Source: Acanthococcus lagerstroemiae (taxonomy: Eukaryota > Arthropoda > Insecta > Hemiptera > Eriococcidae). From it: a DNA stretch of 64,000 nt. The notes under the pieces are model-generated. The model ran no database searches and was not told the DNA's origin. It saw nothing but the letters and a program-made list of their open reading frames with translations. Positions 1 to 12,352 of the stretch are shown here, piece after piece. Where the stretch lies: contig CM063110.1 in the NCBI GenBank assembly GCA_031841125.1, forward strand, positions 16,921,626-16,985,625, in the 5' to 3' direction. The position numbers and the translations under genes were made by a program. Position 1 is the first letter of the stretch. Each line of letters begins with the position of its first letter.

Positions 1-1175
1 TTTTCAGGTCACTCAGTTTTTTCTTTTCCCACCATACGTATTATGAATCAACGTTACACACTTTTATTTTTTTGATATACCGTTCAAAAACAAAAGGTTT
101 TCGTTGGTGTACCTAGACCAGCTACATAATCCGAGACCTCATGGTCAGTGATAATTATTCTCAATTACAAAAAGTCAAAAACCTTATTGCAAAATTTTTG
201 GTGTTAAAAACGCTATGAAACCCAACCATCTTAGTTAAATTTGTTCCATATGTTCAATTTCAGATTTCTTCTATCATAACACTCAGCGAAAAATGCACCG
301 AACTACAAAGTACAAACTTTTATAAGAAGTCTTAGTCAGGATACCCGTACAAACACAATATCTTCTTTCGTTCTTGGTACAAATCATTGTTCTATGTTCT
401 ATTCGTTATTCGTGAATCAAGCAAGGAATAGTTGATCTCAAACCTGATCGCTGCGACACTTCTCTCTTACTGATAAAGAACAATCCGGAGCAACATATTG
501 AGCAGTGAGCAGATTAAAAACCCTAGTTCGCTAAAAGAGCAAGCAGATGAGCGAGGAATTGCCATTCCTACACGCAATGACGATCAGGGTTGGAACCATT
601 CATTCTAGGTACTATATATAAACCAGATTTTGTTTCATGTTTCATTTCTTGCCAAGTATGTAATTTGAAACTCTTTTTACCAAAGGCAGTTTCCTAGACT
701 CCCACTATTTCTATACCACTTCTATGTAACGAATTAACAGGACGAATCTGAATGTGGGAGATGTTGTTATTCAAAATATGCATACTGAAGATCCCTGAAA
801 CACACAAGTTCTTCAGCGTTGCAGGACAAAATACGAGTATCAACTTATACAGGGCGATATTATGTACGTGCTCTTAGAAATCAATTTTCTCTCTAATTCG
901 TACTCACTATAATGAATTGACATTGCAATCTAATATCGCACTTACTTACACATTTTAAAGATATTGTACGTATTATACATAGTTCTTACCGTGTTCGTTC
1001 TGAGAATCATCCTCCATATGGTTATTTAAATGATATGCATCACAGAATAATACATGGAAACTTAAATAAACCACAATTGTCGTTTTTCGTTTCACAATTT
1101 CAGCATTTCAGGCTACAAGTCAAGCCTCACAGATAACCAGTAACGGTTTCACGTTATCAATAATTTAATCTGCGC
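1..1175. other. AT-rich intergenic DNA, nothing recognised
   Basis: No open frame of useful length, no domain and no terminal-repeat structure was recognised in this stretch. It lies downstream of gene 1 of the CRAL-TRIO cluster, outside the sequence shared by the duplicated gene blocks. Confidence 0.5.
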
Positions 1176-1612
1176 GCGCAGATGTATGTGGAAAACGCCA
1201 CGAAATTGTAATAATTCGGGCGTTTTCGAACCTGTTCATATTCGCGCGTATAATACCATGAGCGCAAAACGTACAATTTCCTATGTATAACAATTACAGA
1301 AAACGCTCTCTTTCTTAAAAAAGAGGCATTCTAGTGATATGAGAGAATACGCGCGCTGAACATTTCTTATGAATCTGCGCGTAAATTAAAAACTGATGAA
1401 ACGCCCGGCAAATTTTCCCATCTTTACTTCTCTAAAACGCCCATTTTTGTAACATGAAGAAATTCGCACGTTGAATGTTTTCAAAAAGCAATGGCTAATG
1501 CGCGCGTAAATAAAAAGTTGTTAAAACTGCCAGTAAAATTTTCAAGGTTCTAAGTGATTTTTTAGTTAAAACGCCCGTTTTTTTCAAAAACGCGCTCTTC
1601 GAAGGCGGAGTT
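1176..1612. repeat. degenerate tandem repeat, about 130-bp unit
   Basis: About three diverged units recur, marked by GCGCGTAAAT followed by an A-run, then AAACGCC, an AAATTTTC block, and a second AAAACGCCC-T-run block. The clearest pair begins near 1372 and 1497. CpG-containing words such as GCGCGC stand out against the AT-rich surroundings. No coding potential was seen. Confidence 0.5.
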
Positions 1613-1627
1613 TTGTCAGCAGGGTTG

Positions 1628-1861
1628 TCTCACGAATAACCTCCTTTTTGTCCGATGTGTTTCGATTTTGTTGCGAGACTTTTAGAGACTGTGTGACTTT
1701 ACTTCTGAAATGACCATCATACTTCATTAGCCGGTCTGTTTCGAGGCATCTTCACCATTTCAAATAGGTAAAATTCTCTTTCAACGCTTTACTGACGCTA
1801 TGGACAAAATGACAAACAAGCTAACTTGAAATACCACGTTTAAATGTACAACTATTTTTTT
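1628..1861. repeat. duplicated 3' flank of gene 1
   Basis: This stretch starts at CTCACGAATAACCTCC and runs to the gene 1 stop codon. It is closely matched by the DNA just downstream of gene 2 (about 9440-9665) and gene 3 (about 19140-19373). It therefore belongs to the duplicated block and marks one block edge. No obvious AATAAA signal lies close to the stop. Confidence 0.7.
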
Positions 1862-4800
1862 TTAATCGAGACATAATTTGCGAAAAGTTCCTTCAGATCC
1901 ATACAAGGTTAGCAATTCACTAAAACCTGAGTCGTGCTTCGCTATCTTTGTGATGTCGGCCTTGATTTTCTCTTCAGAAAAGAACCATTCTTGGAACCCA
2001 CACATGTATTGGTAGAAATCATCTAGAAATGTGTCGAAATAGGTTTTATGGAAAAATTATTCAGAGGGCAGAATAAAATTCATGAACTTTATTATTATCG
2101 TACCTACTTTTCAATTCCCATATTGATTTCAAATCTCCTCCGTATTCGACAGGTAAAACTTCTTTTGGTATCACTTGTACCAAATCCTCGGATTTCTTAT
2201 TCCAAATAACCATCTGAAAATGCAAAAATTTTAATGTTGTCTTATTTATTCCATGTCGAGAAACTAACGGAAAATTAATATCTAGGAACAACCTACCCTG
2301 TCCGCAATTTTTTTCTTTGCCAGACTCTTAGCCACAGTGAAGATCGGTTGCAATATTGTAGGGGTATTGAGAAGGTATATCTTTTGTGGACGAAATTTCA
2401 ACGTATTCTACATATAAACAACAACGTATTATATTAAAGTCACGCACCAGTAACAATTTTAACCTTCATAAAATTACAGTTATTTAACAAACCTGAAATA
2501 AATTGACGTACTGTCTGACTATACGCATGCCTAGAGGAAGCTCCTCCGGTGACATTACTGTATCTGCGGAATCCGTAATCATAATTATTTCTGCATTTGA
2601 ATCTTCTTTCATTAATACATCGACTATCATTTGATATCCTTTGATATACATCTCCTGATTATATGATCTTGGCTCTATAAATTTCCCTGATCGTCCGAAT
2701 ATAATTCGTTGCCCTTGCGGGGTAGGTTTTGGTAACGGCACGCAGAAGCTGTACAGAAAATTCAAATTACTACCACCACTATTATTAGGTACCCGCAATG
2801 TGCCACAAGCATCGTGTAACATCAAATCGCAGCTTCCTATCTTCATTAGTTTTTCCACAAATTGCATTTAAAAATTACGTCAAAAGTTTAAAAACATCCG
2901 TTCACATAGCGTTGTGTGAAATGGGCCTACGGGAATGGCAGAGAACAATAATTCAAAAAGTAGTTGTCATGGCAACACGTAAACGTACCACCGCAGATGT
3001 ACACGTTATGTACATCTGTGCGCACCACTACCACCATCCCATTGTTACACTCGTTTATCTCAAAATCCTGTTTTCGCACGAGAGGCTCATTTCATGATTC
3101 CAGATCACAATATTGACACTTCTTAAGTGACCAGCTGAAAAAAGACCCGATAAGATCTTGAATAGTAAAATCCTACTTTTTGAAGGATAACAATCAAACC
3201 TTCAATAGATATCATACAAAATTAAGATTGGTTGCTATTTGTTCTGAAGATGTTTTATATTATTCTCTATTCACGCCTCAAAATGGAAATTTAATGCTGA
3301 AAACATTTACAAAATTACTTAGCTTGACATGAAAAATTGAACAAATATTGGAATAATGGTACTTAGGTCGTCGATTTACATTTGCCTTGCATGTATGTGG
3401 TTGAATAAGGTCATTTTCTTGGATTTACTTTTAACTTAGTGCGTTGACCCTCCCCTCGCTAATATACATCTTCGTATAAATCGTTCTTCTGGCTATTTTC
3501 CGCATAGCCCAGCGTCCAACAAACATCTTTTACCTCCTGCATTCCTGTACTTCCAGTAGGTACTTTATCTTTTCAAAATTACGTTCTTCTTCTTCTTACT
3601 CTCATTTTTCTCTGTTGATCGGCCAGGCAGGACATAAGATTAGTTCGATACACGGTTCAGGTTTTAGCACTCTCCGTTAGATCTGTTTTTGATATCGATT
3701 GATCGATAAACAAGCTTTCTCTCTAATACACTCTTGTTTTTCGATTTTGAATGCCCTTATTGCGGTCTGGACTAAAAACTTGTTTTTCTCACGCACAGTT
3801 ACAAAAAAAATAAAAATTTTCAGTAGTATATGTATTTATAAGAAAAAATTACTGTAAATCCAGGAATTCTCGGAACCATAACTGGCAAGGATCTCGATCA
3901 GTGAAGATTTCTGGCAACATAGCTCGTGCTGTATAATACTTCTCAATTAGAACTTTGGTATTTTCAACGCTGTTTTTACATTGCAACAGGAGACTCGTAA
4001 GAAATTGCTCGTCTGGAACAGTTATCACGAATAAGGAACTGAAATTTGGGAGTCGATTAATTTCCATTCCGACGATTATGTTGGATATTCCAGAACGGGT
4101 TGAATACTAAAATCAGCGAGCCGTTAGTACACGAACTCTACTACTGCCAGATGTTTTGTAGATCTTAGCAGACCTCTTGGGACCGGGTAAACAAAAACAA
4201 TTTATGCTAACGACATGTAGACATCCTTGTTTATTCTCACTTATTATGGGACTCATATGCTGAAAATCATGAGAAATTATTTCAGTTATGTTTCTTTGAA
4301 ATATGAAGAAAGGTAGAACGCGGTACTGAAAATATGAGAAACAGTGGTTGTTACAACTGTCAAATATATATCATCAAACACCCGTTCTGCAGAAAACCTG
4401 TCTTTTTGTGCAGATTTGGCATATCAAAATGCTGTCAAATCTACCAAAGAGCTGTAGGCTGCGGCTGCCAGTCACTTCTGCTGCTAAGTAATTTGACTGT
4501 TCAAATTAATACCAAATGTAGAACAGTCATAGTCAAAATATAAAAATACTATAAAGCATCAGCAAATGACTATTTTCACACTAGGCAATATTTTAATAAT
4601 TGTATTGTTTTCATGAACGATAAATGACAACTTAAACTCATTCTGTATAGGTTCACTGAAGATGGCATAACAGCCGAAAGCGCTTTGGACCACAGAAAGA
4701 AGAAATTGTGAACTGGCATCTGGCACACCCTATATACATACAGAATTTACCAAGTTCACTCACACTCCAACATGGACACTAAACTTGAACTCAGTTTCAA

Positions 4801-5192
4801 TCCATACTGTACACATATTCATTATGACTGTATCCTTGAACTTTGGCACAAATATGGGGGGGCTTAGCCCTCTATCCTCTAGAAGCCCCCACCAACGCCT
4901 AAAAAAAAAACAAGAAACCTGAACATTTTTACGAGCGACAGAATTTTTAGAATTAATTTGATACTTATCACACCTCTTATGAGCCACCATCCACTTCAAG
5001 CCTGTTCTTTGGGCACATATAACACTTGTTTCAAATTTAATGTCGGGTTTTACCTGAAACATCGGGTAAATGAGGCTGTTTTCTCATCCACTGCTTTAAA
5101 TACTGAACGTCATTTTTTATTGACTCTTCGGTGGCGTTGAATTGAGAGTATGTCTTGAGTCGTTGATCATGAGATACTGGTTCCAAATACAT
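1862..5192 (-). CDS. CRAL-TRIO domain lipid-transfer protein, cluster gene 1 (intact, 6 exons)
   Basis: Exons on the minus strand are 5192-5054, 4012-3853, 2748-2493, 2407-2297, 2213-2108 and 2022-1862. They total 933 bases (310 residues plus stop), and every junction is GT-AG with matching phase (1, 2, 0, 0, 1). The protein starts MYLEP. The CRAL-TRIO N-terminal helices cover about residues 25-95, with the RDP motif near the end of exon 2. The lipid-binding domain covers about 105-255, including PLPKPTPQGQRI, a KEDSNAEI segment, a QKIYLLN strand and the hallmark PKEVLPVEYGG. The tail YGSEGTFRKL is the standard insect C-terminus for this family. Members carry hydrophobic ligands such as tocopherol or retinaldehyde in the cytosol; the ligand here is unknown. 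There is no signal peptide or membrane segment. Codons are open throughout, so the gene is probably functional. Confidence 0.88.
2815..3115. repeat. dispersed repeat family A, copy 1 (intron 2 of gene 1)
   Basis: About 300 bp, shared with 8905-9185, 18015-18680 and 20350-20640. It contains the self-complementary words CAGATGTACA and TGTACATCTG around a short spacer (near 2993-3020). In genes 1 and 3 it abuts exon 3 from the intron side, while in the other two places it lies downstream of a gene. It is probably an old mobile element whose 3' part leads into mariner-like sequence at 9190 and 18670. No coding region of its own was seen. Confidence 0.65.
3490..3795. repeat. dispersed repeat family B, copy 1 (intron 2 of gene 1)
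   Basis: About 300 bp beginning near a GCATAGC-C-CAGCGTC core and containing CTCCTGCATTCCTGTAC and a GATCGATTGATCGATAAA-like end. Related copies lie at about 12570-12860, 21030-21340, 38030-38310 and 45370-45615. The first three are in intron 2 of genes 1-3 and so were copied with the genes. The last two sit upstream of gene 4 and in intron 1 of gene 5. Confidence 0.6.
4655..4795. repeat. short interspersed repeat, partner of 61741-61915
   Basis: It carries CTGAAGATGGCATAACAGCC, then GAAAGCGCTTTGGACCACAG, and ends CACTCCAACATGGACACTAAA. The same series of words recurs near 61780-61915, where it is preceded by its own inverted copy. It lies in intron 1 of gene 1, and no gene product is predicted. 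Confidence 0.55.
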
Positions 5193-6079
5193 AATGACAA
5201 AATTAGGCTTAGCTATGAATGTGTACTATTTTGCTACGAAAAAGTAAACTCAGGCAGACATTAAAAAAACCAACTGCTTGGCTTTACTAAGAATTTGCAA
5301 ACATTCGTAAAGAAATACTTAATGGTCGACTTGTCCATTTCAGTTCAATCGCTTGGAACTTTCTTTGTTCCTTCTAAGTATAAACAACGTGAACATGAAA
5401 ACCATCTCCTTACTGTTAAAAAATAATTGTAAATGACAACAAATTTAGACATAAGAATGCAATTAAGCGATTTTAAAAAGCTGGTGACGCATACTTAAAT
5501 CAGGCTTGATTTATAGTCCATTGTTAGAATTAATGAACGGGCGGATCGTCAAATGTGGTCGTAGGGTAAATTAGGACCACTTTGAAAATTAATACACCGG
5601 AAAAATTGTGAAACAAAAGAGAAAGCAATAAGTCTGGGCTCATCTACTTCAGTCCCTCGAATCTCTTCCGCATTTCTCCTTATGTCCTGCGACTCATCGT
5701 CTACGGGAATCTTATCATTGACTAATTTCTTAATAGTCTCAAGCACTGCATCGGTGTAAATTCTATTCGGCTTCTTAATACATGCTCACTTTTCTTCCTG
5801 TCTGCATACTTGGTAAACCCGTAGACGACTCCCCAAGGGTCTTTGTTGTCCTTCTACTTGATAAATTTTACAAAGGTAGTGTTCCTGGCTTGTTCTACAC
5901 CTTCGCGATTCTCTGCAAAATGCGCCATGATACTGGCCTTTTAGCTCCAGTTGTTCTACTACCGATCTCCCAGTACAGCGTTTTCTGAAGAATTAAAACC
6001 ACGAACCCCTCTTCCTAACTAGTATAGCCCACGATTTTCAATATAAAAGAAACTGATATTAAAATCGAATTCGGCACAC

Positions 6080-7015
6080 TTAAGCCCTCGCTCTTTAGGT
6101 ACCACAATTTACAAATTGGGAATGAATTGTTAGAATCCAGGAAGCTTTTATCCTCATAAAATTATATCTAAGTATACTGCATTTTATGAAAACTGTAAGT
6201 CCTCCATATCCCATCTATCCCTAAGTATCACAATATACGGCAATGCTCATGGTCGCACCACTAACCGGTCATGGAGCCACAAAACACATGTGGTATAAAA
6301 TAGGAGTGGTAAGAAGCGGCTCCTGTAGGTACTGTGGAGAAGAGGAAGAAACCTCGATCCTCGTATGTCAATGCCCAGCAATAGCCGGGACAAGACGCGA
6401 AGCATTGGGGCTAGAGTATCCAGCACCCACTGAAGTCAAAGGGATAGAGCTCAGTACAATTCTCACTTTGGCTATAAAAGTGAGGCTACTGAGCAGATCC
6501 TGAACAGCAACTTGAGGAATAGTGCAATGGACTGCAAAGTCTGAGCACTCGGTACATACGGCGCCACCTCACACACAAATGAATAATGAATAATCACAAT
6601 ATACGAATAAGGGGCAAATTATGGTCAGAAATAAATTCAAGTACCTTTGAAACCAATAGAACAACACACACTGCATTTCATAAAAACTTCCGAGCCCTCA
6701 CCGGACTGCCTCACATATCTCTTGATACCACAATTTGCTGTGTAGGAGAAATCGTCATCATAAATGGATTCAACGTCCTTGAAACCCGTAAAACTGCTTC
6801 AACTGCATTTTATTAGAAGTTTGAGCACCTTCCCCACCACCCAACCCCTCCCAAGCATCATAATAAAAGCTAAATTGTTATCAAAAAGGAATTCTGTGAT
6901 CCTTGAAACCCACAGAACGACATAAATTTTACATTTCACGAAAATGTTGAGCCCCCGCCCTCTACAGTCTTGAAAAAACATATCGAAATTGAATTCTGTG
7001 ATTTTGAAACCCCAC
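6080..7015. repeat. degenerate tandem repeats of about 120-140 bp
   Basis: Four to five decayed units share the order GAATTCTGTGATCCTTGAAA, CCC-A-AGAAC, CTGCATTTCA-AAAACTT, GAGCCC-CCC and TATCACAATTT. One unit is interrupted by the LINE fragment at 6240-6593. The reading frames in this region are chance openings. Confidence 0.5.
6240..6593 (+). mobile_element. 5'-truncated non-LTR retrotransposon fragment with 12-bp target duplication
   Basis: The frame from 6243 encodes the end of a LINE ORF2, with an LTGHG start, a KIG-V segment and a cysteine cluster CRYCGEEEETS followed by CQCPA. This is the usual pattern downstream of RNase H in arthropod LINEs. The insertion is flanked by the direct repeat TCACAATATACG at 6228-6239 and 6594-6605, and ends in a short AATGAAT-type tail. 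It is 5'-truncated to about 350 bp and is dead. Confidence 0.72.
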
Positions 7016-7269
7016 TAGCTGATGTTTCGATTCGAAGATTCGGGTTAATGACAGGTGAGAAAAGTTGTAAGAAAAAAGTCATTGATGATAAATGATAATG
7101 AAAAACGGAAATACGCAAGTTTCAAAGTACTGCAACCCGGACCCGAAAGGTACACCGGGGGGCTTTTACCCAGTAAATTTGGAAAACTGGCCCATACGAG
7201 TAACATTAGTTATATCAGATTGAGGGTTTTCCAAACAGTAGGATTCATTTCTCATGTTTGATATTATCT

Positions 7270-7645
7270 CGAGTGGACCCCCCCCCCCCCCGTGGCACTA
7301 CAGGGGGCTGCAACCTGGTAGTTGATTATCCCAAAACCTAACGTCAGTGATATCGAAAGAGGATTTCTAGGCCGCTAAATTCGTTTTTTATATCACTGGG
7401 ATGTAATCATGCAGCAGAAGCTGCCCTCGATCGTATTGCAATGTTTTTTGTTGTGGGGGAGGGAGCATTGAATTATTTTTCTTATTATTTTGTGTGTAAC
7501 ACCATAAGGAGCTGTAACTTGGAAATGTCCGAGGTCCAACCTCAAAAATTATTAATCAGCAAATTCTGCCCTTGGTGGTATTACAATGTTTTTTTGTTTT
7601 TTGTTTGGTGTGGGAGAAGAGACATTGAATTGGTTTTTCTTATTG
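7270..7645. repeat. decayed tandem repeat, about 155-170-bp unit, with a C-run
   Basis: About two and a half units share GCTGCCCTCGATCGTATT or its variant CTGCCCTTGGTGGTATT, then AATGTTTTTTGTT, then a G-rich stretch and CATTGAATT. An uninterrupted run of C occurs at 7277-7291. Nothing coding is supported. Confidence 0.45.
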
Positions 7646-8390
7646 AGTGCAACTTTCGCTTCTGTAACACCCAATTACCATCCATGTACCATCGCACTCA
7701 TCGAATGAATTTTCTAGTAAATGAATTAATTTTGGAGTTTAATTTCACATAGCACTCCTAATTTAATTCCTTTTATGGATGCAAAGAATGAAAGGGATGA
7801 TTCTTCCTCTCTTTTTTGAAAGAAATAAACAAATTTCTTCTTAATTTCCTTTCGCGAAACTTAGTTTACGGATGTTTGAATTTTCAAGCCAAGTCGGTTT
7901 TGCTCATTCAAGGGCGAAATTTCAATATTTGAATCTAAATTGTGGTCTATGTGACTGTTTGTGAACTGACCGAATTTGAAAGTGAACTGTGCCATATTCT
8001 GCTAGCCAGTGATAGATTTTGAGATGCCCTCTCTTTATTCTCTCGATTAATTTCTGAATAGTATTGAAAAGATTACAATCCTTTGATCATGTTTTCGTCC
8101 GAGAAAATGAATTAATAGCAATCCGTTCACTGCTATCTATAGTTATGAGTTGAGAGAGGAAAGAGAACCTCAAAATATTTCACTAGTTAGCCAGCAATAG
8201 GTCCATAACATTAAACATAAGAGTTTGTGTTATCCCAAGGAATCTTCTCTGTAATAGTAGTGTCGGAGATGGTTTTCAGGGGAGGGGAGGGGGTATGTAA
8301 ACATTTGACTCGACACGTATCGCCACAAAAATGATTCTAATCCCTGAAAGTTGAATTAACAAGCGAAAAATTCATAAATCGCAGATCTGG
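7646..8390. other. AT-rich spacer, nothing recognised
   Basis: No domain, repeat pair or splice-supported frame was found between the decayed repeats and the left edge of the gene 2 block, which begins near 8391. A short G-rich run occurs around 8281-8293. Confidence 0.4.
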
Positions 8391-8904
8391 AAAAGTTCAG
8401 TAAATCTTATCTTTAAAGTTCCTCAAGAAAACGCATTTTCATCAGCTTTCCGAATAGTTTTAGAATTTTTTTCAATTATTGGTTGACTTCTAATGATACC
8501 ATGTACCTCCCTTGTTCCAACTCCACTGATTTCTAGAACTCCATCAACGACAAATAATAATAAAAAGCGAAAAACCACTAGTTCCACCTAAGTTCAATGT
8601 TCCATTCCTATGAGGTACTACGTAGGTTGTTTCAGAAGTAAAATCGCACTGTCTATAAAACGCCTGGAAAGAAGTAAAACTAAGTTGACTGAGAATGAAA
8701 ATGTTCGTTAAGCTTCTGTGAACAGATGCATAACGTGCAATTAGCATATTGTACATTGTGTAAAATCCAGCAAAACGATGAATTCGAGGCAGTCCATCAG
8801 ATGGGACCTGGAATCGTGAAGTGTGCCTCTGGTGTCAAAAAATCATTTTCCACTTTCTTGCCAATTCTTATAGAAAAAATCACGCTCTGTTGAATGAAAC
8901 ATAT

Positions 8905-9185
8905 TGCAGCTTCCTATCTTCATTAGTTTCCCCCGAACTGCATTTAACAAATTACGCGACAAGTTTAAAAGCATCTATTTACACGGCGTCTTGTGAAACG
9001 GGCCTATGGGGATGACAGAGAACAAAAATTCGCAATGCTGTTGTCATAGCAATGTGTAAACGCACCACCACAGATGTACACGCTATGTACATCACATCTA
9101 TGCGCATCACTACCACCATTCCATCTGTACACTCGTTTATTTCTAAAACCTGTTTTCGCACAAGAAGCATATTTCATGATTCCAG
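8905..9185. repeat. dispersed repeat family A, copy 2
   Basis: Same family as 2815-3115, here lying downstream of gene 2. It is followed directly by a mariner-like piece (9190-9440), the same order seen at 18015-19140. Confidence 0.65.
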
Positions 9186-9189
9186 GTCA

Positions 9190-9440
9190 CAGATGTTCTC
9201 ACTGAACACACTGTTGCGTTCGTGTGCACTCCATTACAAGAAGACCGGTAATTCACTATTTCTGTTATTCATTATAAGATGGCAACATCTTATCTCAGCC
9301 CTGATCTGGAATCAAAAACGAACACCCTGGATTTTTGCAGTGGCAAATGTGATTTCAAGACAATGCACGGCCTCATAGATCTTCAGTCCCTCCTCAAGGA
9401 TCTGAAGTGGAATGTTTGTGTGCATCCCCCGTTACTCGCC
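9190..9440 (+). mobile_element. mariner-like transposase remnant (short)
   Basis: The frame from 9279 reads a LIDLQSLLKDLKWNVC segment that matches the transposase piece at 18763-19071. It stops at the point where the longer copy continues into the DLTASD catalytic motif. The right end is cut exactly where the duplicated 3' flank of gene 2 begins, so the deletion and the block junction coincide. Confidence 0.55.
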
Positions 9441-10639
9441 AGCCTTTTGTCCGACGTGTTTTGGGTTTGCTATGAGACTTTTACAGACAGTGTGACTTTA
9501 CTTCTGAAACGACCCTCGTATTTCATTAGCTAGTCTGTTTCGAGGCATCCCCAATATTTCAATTTTTACTTGGGTAAAATTTTATTTCGACGCTTTATTG
9601 ACGCTGTGGACAAATACACAAACAAGCTAACTTGAAGTAACACACTTAAATGCGCAACTATTTTTTTAATCGAGACATAATTGTCGAAAAGATCCTTCAG
9701 ATCCATACAAGGTTAGCAAATCACAATAGCCTGAGTTGTGCTTCGCTGTCTTTGTAAGGTCGGTCTTGATTTTCTCCTCAGAAAAGAACCATTCTCTGAA
9801 CCCACAAATGTATTGGTAGTAATCATCTAGAAATGGGTCGAAATAGGTTTTATGAGAAAATGATTAAGAGGGCAGAATAAAATTCAGGAACTTTATTATT
9901 ATCACACCTACTTTTCAATTCCCATATTGATTTCAAATCTCCTCCGTACTCAACAGGTAAAACTTCTTTCGGTATCACTTGTACCAAATCCTCTGATTTC
10001 TTATTCCAAATAACTACCTGAAAATGCAAATTTAGATGTTGTCTTATTTATTTCATGTCGAGAAACTAACCGAAAATTCATATCTAAGTACAACCTACCC
10101 TGTCCGCTAATTTTTTCTTTGCCAGACTCTTACCCACAGCGATGATCGGTCGCATTATTGCAGGGACATTAAGAAGGTATATCTTTTGTGGACGAAATTT
10201 CAATGTATTCTATAAGCAGCAATATATTATATTAAAGTCACGCACCAGTATGTACTATGTAGTATGCCATCGTGACAGAACTATTTTAACCTGTGTAAAA
10301 TTCCAGCTATGTAACAAACCTGAAATAAATTGATGTACTGTCTGACGATAGGTATGGCTAGGGGCAAAAACTCCGGTGATACTGCTGTATCCGCGAAATC
10401 AGAAATTATAATTATTTCTGCATTTGAATCTTCTTTCACTAATACATCGGCTACCATTTGACATCCTTTGATATACATTTCAGGTTTAAATGATGATCTT
10501 GACTTCAGAAAGCTCCCTCCTCGTTCGAACATAATTCGTTGCCCCTGCGGGGTAGGTTTTGGAAAGGGCATGTACAAGCTGTACAGAAATTTCAAATAAC
10601 AATCATAACTATTATTATAGGTACCCGCGATATGCCAGG

Positions 10640-11734
10640 AGCATCATTTATCCAGGGCGGATGTGACCAATGTCGCCACAAGCCCAGCTGTTGTCTCTTT
10701 GAATGTTAATATGCTGTAAAAATAGTGAAATGGAACGGAAGAAGCAATGAAGAATTTTGCCTACACTAATCTAGTTTCGGTTCCTTATGCCAAAATATTC
10801 TGTCCGCAATTTCCAGGGGGAAAAAAGTCAAGAGCGATAGTTCTAGAAACTTAGGTATATAACGCTGTGTGCTTTGTGCCCCAGCTCAAGGTTTTTTATA
10901 AATTATTAATCTCTTTCATTGGATTCTTGTTTTTCGAGAATCACTCGTTCCCACGTTAAATTTATTTTGGCATCCTTGGTGAGGACGCCTTTGAATTACA
11001 ACCCCCGAAATTCGCTGTTATGACATTATCTTCTTAAGTTAATAAAAACAGACGTTATCTAAATTAATTTTCCTGCAAATCTTTCACTACATCCTGCTTT
11101 GTGATTTTAGACTTCTAATGTCCATAAAGGCACTCACTTAATCACTGACAAATCGCACACTCAAACCATACTACAGCCTGTGGCGATAGAGGAAAATGGT
11201 GGAGTTGACACCACCTCTTCTGTCATCTCATATTCCAAAATTATTAATGTAACAGAACAGTGATTCGATAGGAGAAATGATCCATACTTAACTTCTTCTT
11301 GAAGTGGGTAATCGCCCTGCTGCCGGATTTACCCAGGTGCAGGCATAGGCTTTCGTCGTCCTGGCTCATCTTTCACTATCCCTGCTTGCCCTGGCCCATA
11401 ACACCCCAAAGCTTTTTATCAAATCGTCCCTCCAACGAACTGGTGGCCTTCCTCTTCCTCTTGAATGGTAACTGGAAGCCATTCCTCCACCAATTTTGTC
11501 CATTTTTGATTATCCGTAACCACATGCACCGTATAATTAACTTTTAATTTAGTTATTGCCCATCTATGATAAGATGAGAAGCAAAATGAGTTAATTATAC
11601 TTCATACTTGGTTACTACCATCATATTATTGATCATAAAATGATCTGTTTCGTTTTTTGTTTCGTTATCGAGAGACCTGCACGTTCATTTTCTTTTTTCT
11701 GGATTATCCCTAAAAGTATGTTAACAGTTCGCCT
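10640..11734. other. inserted DNA in intron 2 of gene 2, mostly unassigned
   Basis: Relative to genes 1 and 3, intron 2 of gene 2 contains extra DNA from about 10640 to 12345. This first part has no recognised domain. A stretch near 10790-10850 resembles part of the upstream block flank found at about 30560-30610. Confidence 0.4.
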
Positions 11735-12352
11735 CTCAATGCCACGTTATGGAACTCGATGTACCGGTGGTCAGACACCGAGTCAGTCCCTGCGTCGACC
11801 CGCCAGTTCTCGATGTGCTCCATGACCGCTCCCGTACCCAGGGTAACATCTATGACGGACCCGCTATTTCCTCGAACACAGGTCCGAGTCGTCCCTCAGT
11901 TGGCCACAAACAGATCCAGCCCGGCGATCCAGCTACTATAGCGCGCCTGCGTCGGTCGGTTCTTCTGGAGAGTGGACACCCACCGCAGGGATTTCACGTT
12001 GAAGTCGCCTGCCACCACGATGTTACCCTGCCTTCTCCTTACACTGCGGCCAAGTCGATCCAGAAACGCCAGAAACTCGCCAAGCGGCCTAGTGGGTGAG
12101 AAGTAGCAGCTGTACAGGTGCACTCCATTAATGCGCCCTGCTACTCATCCATCGTCTTTCTTCACCCAGTCGACCACGACCGGGTAACCGGATCGCGGGA
12201 ACGTTCTCAGCGCTGCTAGGCCGGAGTGATCAACGATCCAGGCTTTAGCTTTCGGTTCCCCACTTTGTTCGGACACCAGAGCCACATCCGCCTGCCGGGC
12301 TGCTACAACCTGCGCGAGGAGGTCCTGCGCCAGGTGGTAGCGGTTATCAAAA
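11735..12352 (-). mobile_element. R1-like non-LTR retrotransposon, endonuclease domain fragment
   Basis: A single minus-strand frame encodes an endonuclease/exonuclease/phosphatase domain. It has NFDNRYHLAQDLL, DVALVSEQ, HLYSCYFSP, the GDFNVKS motif, SGSVIDVTL and finally SDHRYIEFHN. Two in-frame TGA codons (12145-12147 and 11896-11898) interrupt it but there is no frameshift. Its GC content is clearly higher than the surrounding intron. This is the N-terminal half of an R1-clade ORF2; no reverse transcriptase part is attached. Confidence 0.8.

Noticed and set aside
2484..2867. Extended start of exon 3 of gene 1 (frame from 2867)
   Set aside because: The extra N-terminal part is family A repeat, and the conserved acceptor at 2749-2750 defines the exon.
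8544..8756. Minus-strand frame repeated at 17653-17850 as a conserved gene
   Set aside because: The two are paralogous because the whole block is duplicated; the frames differ in start and carry no domain.
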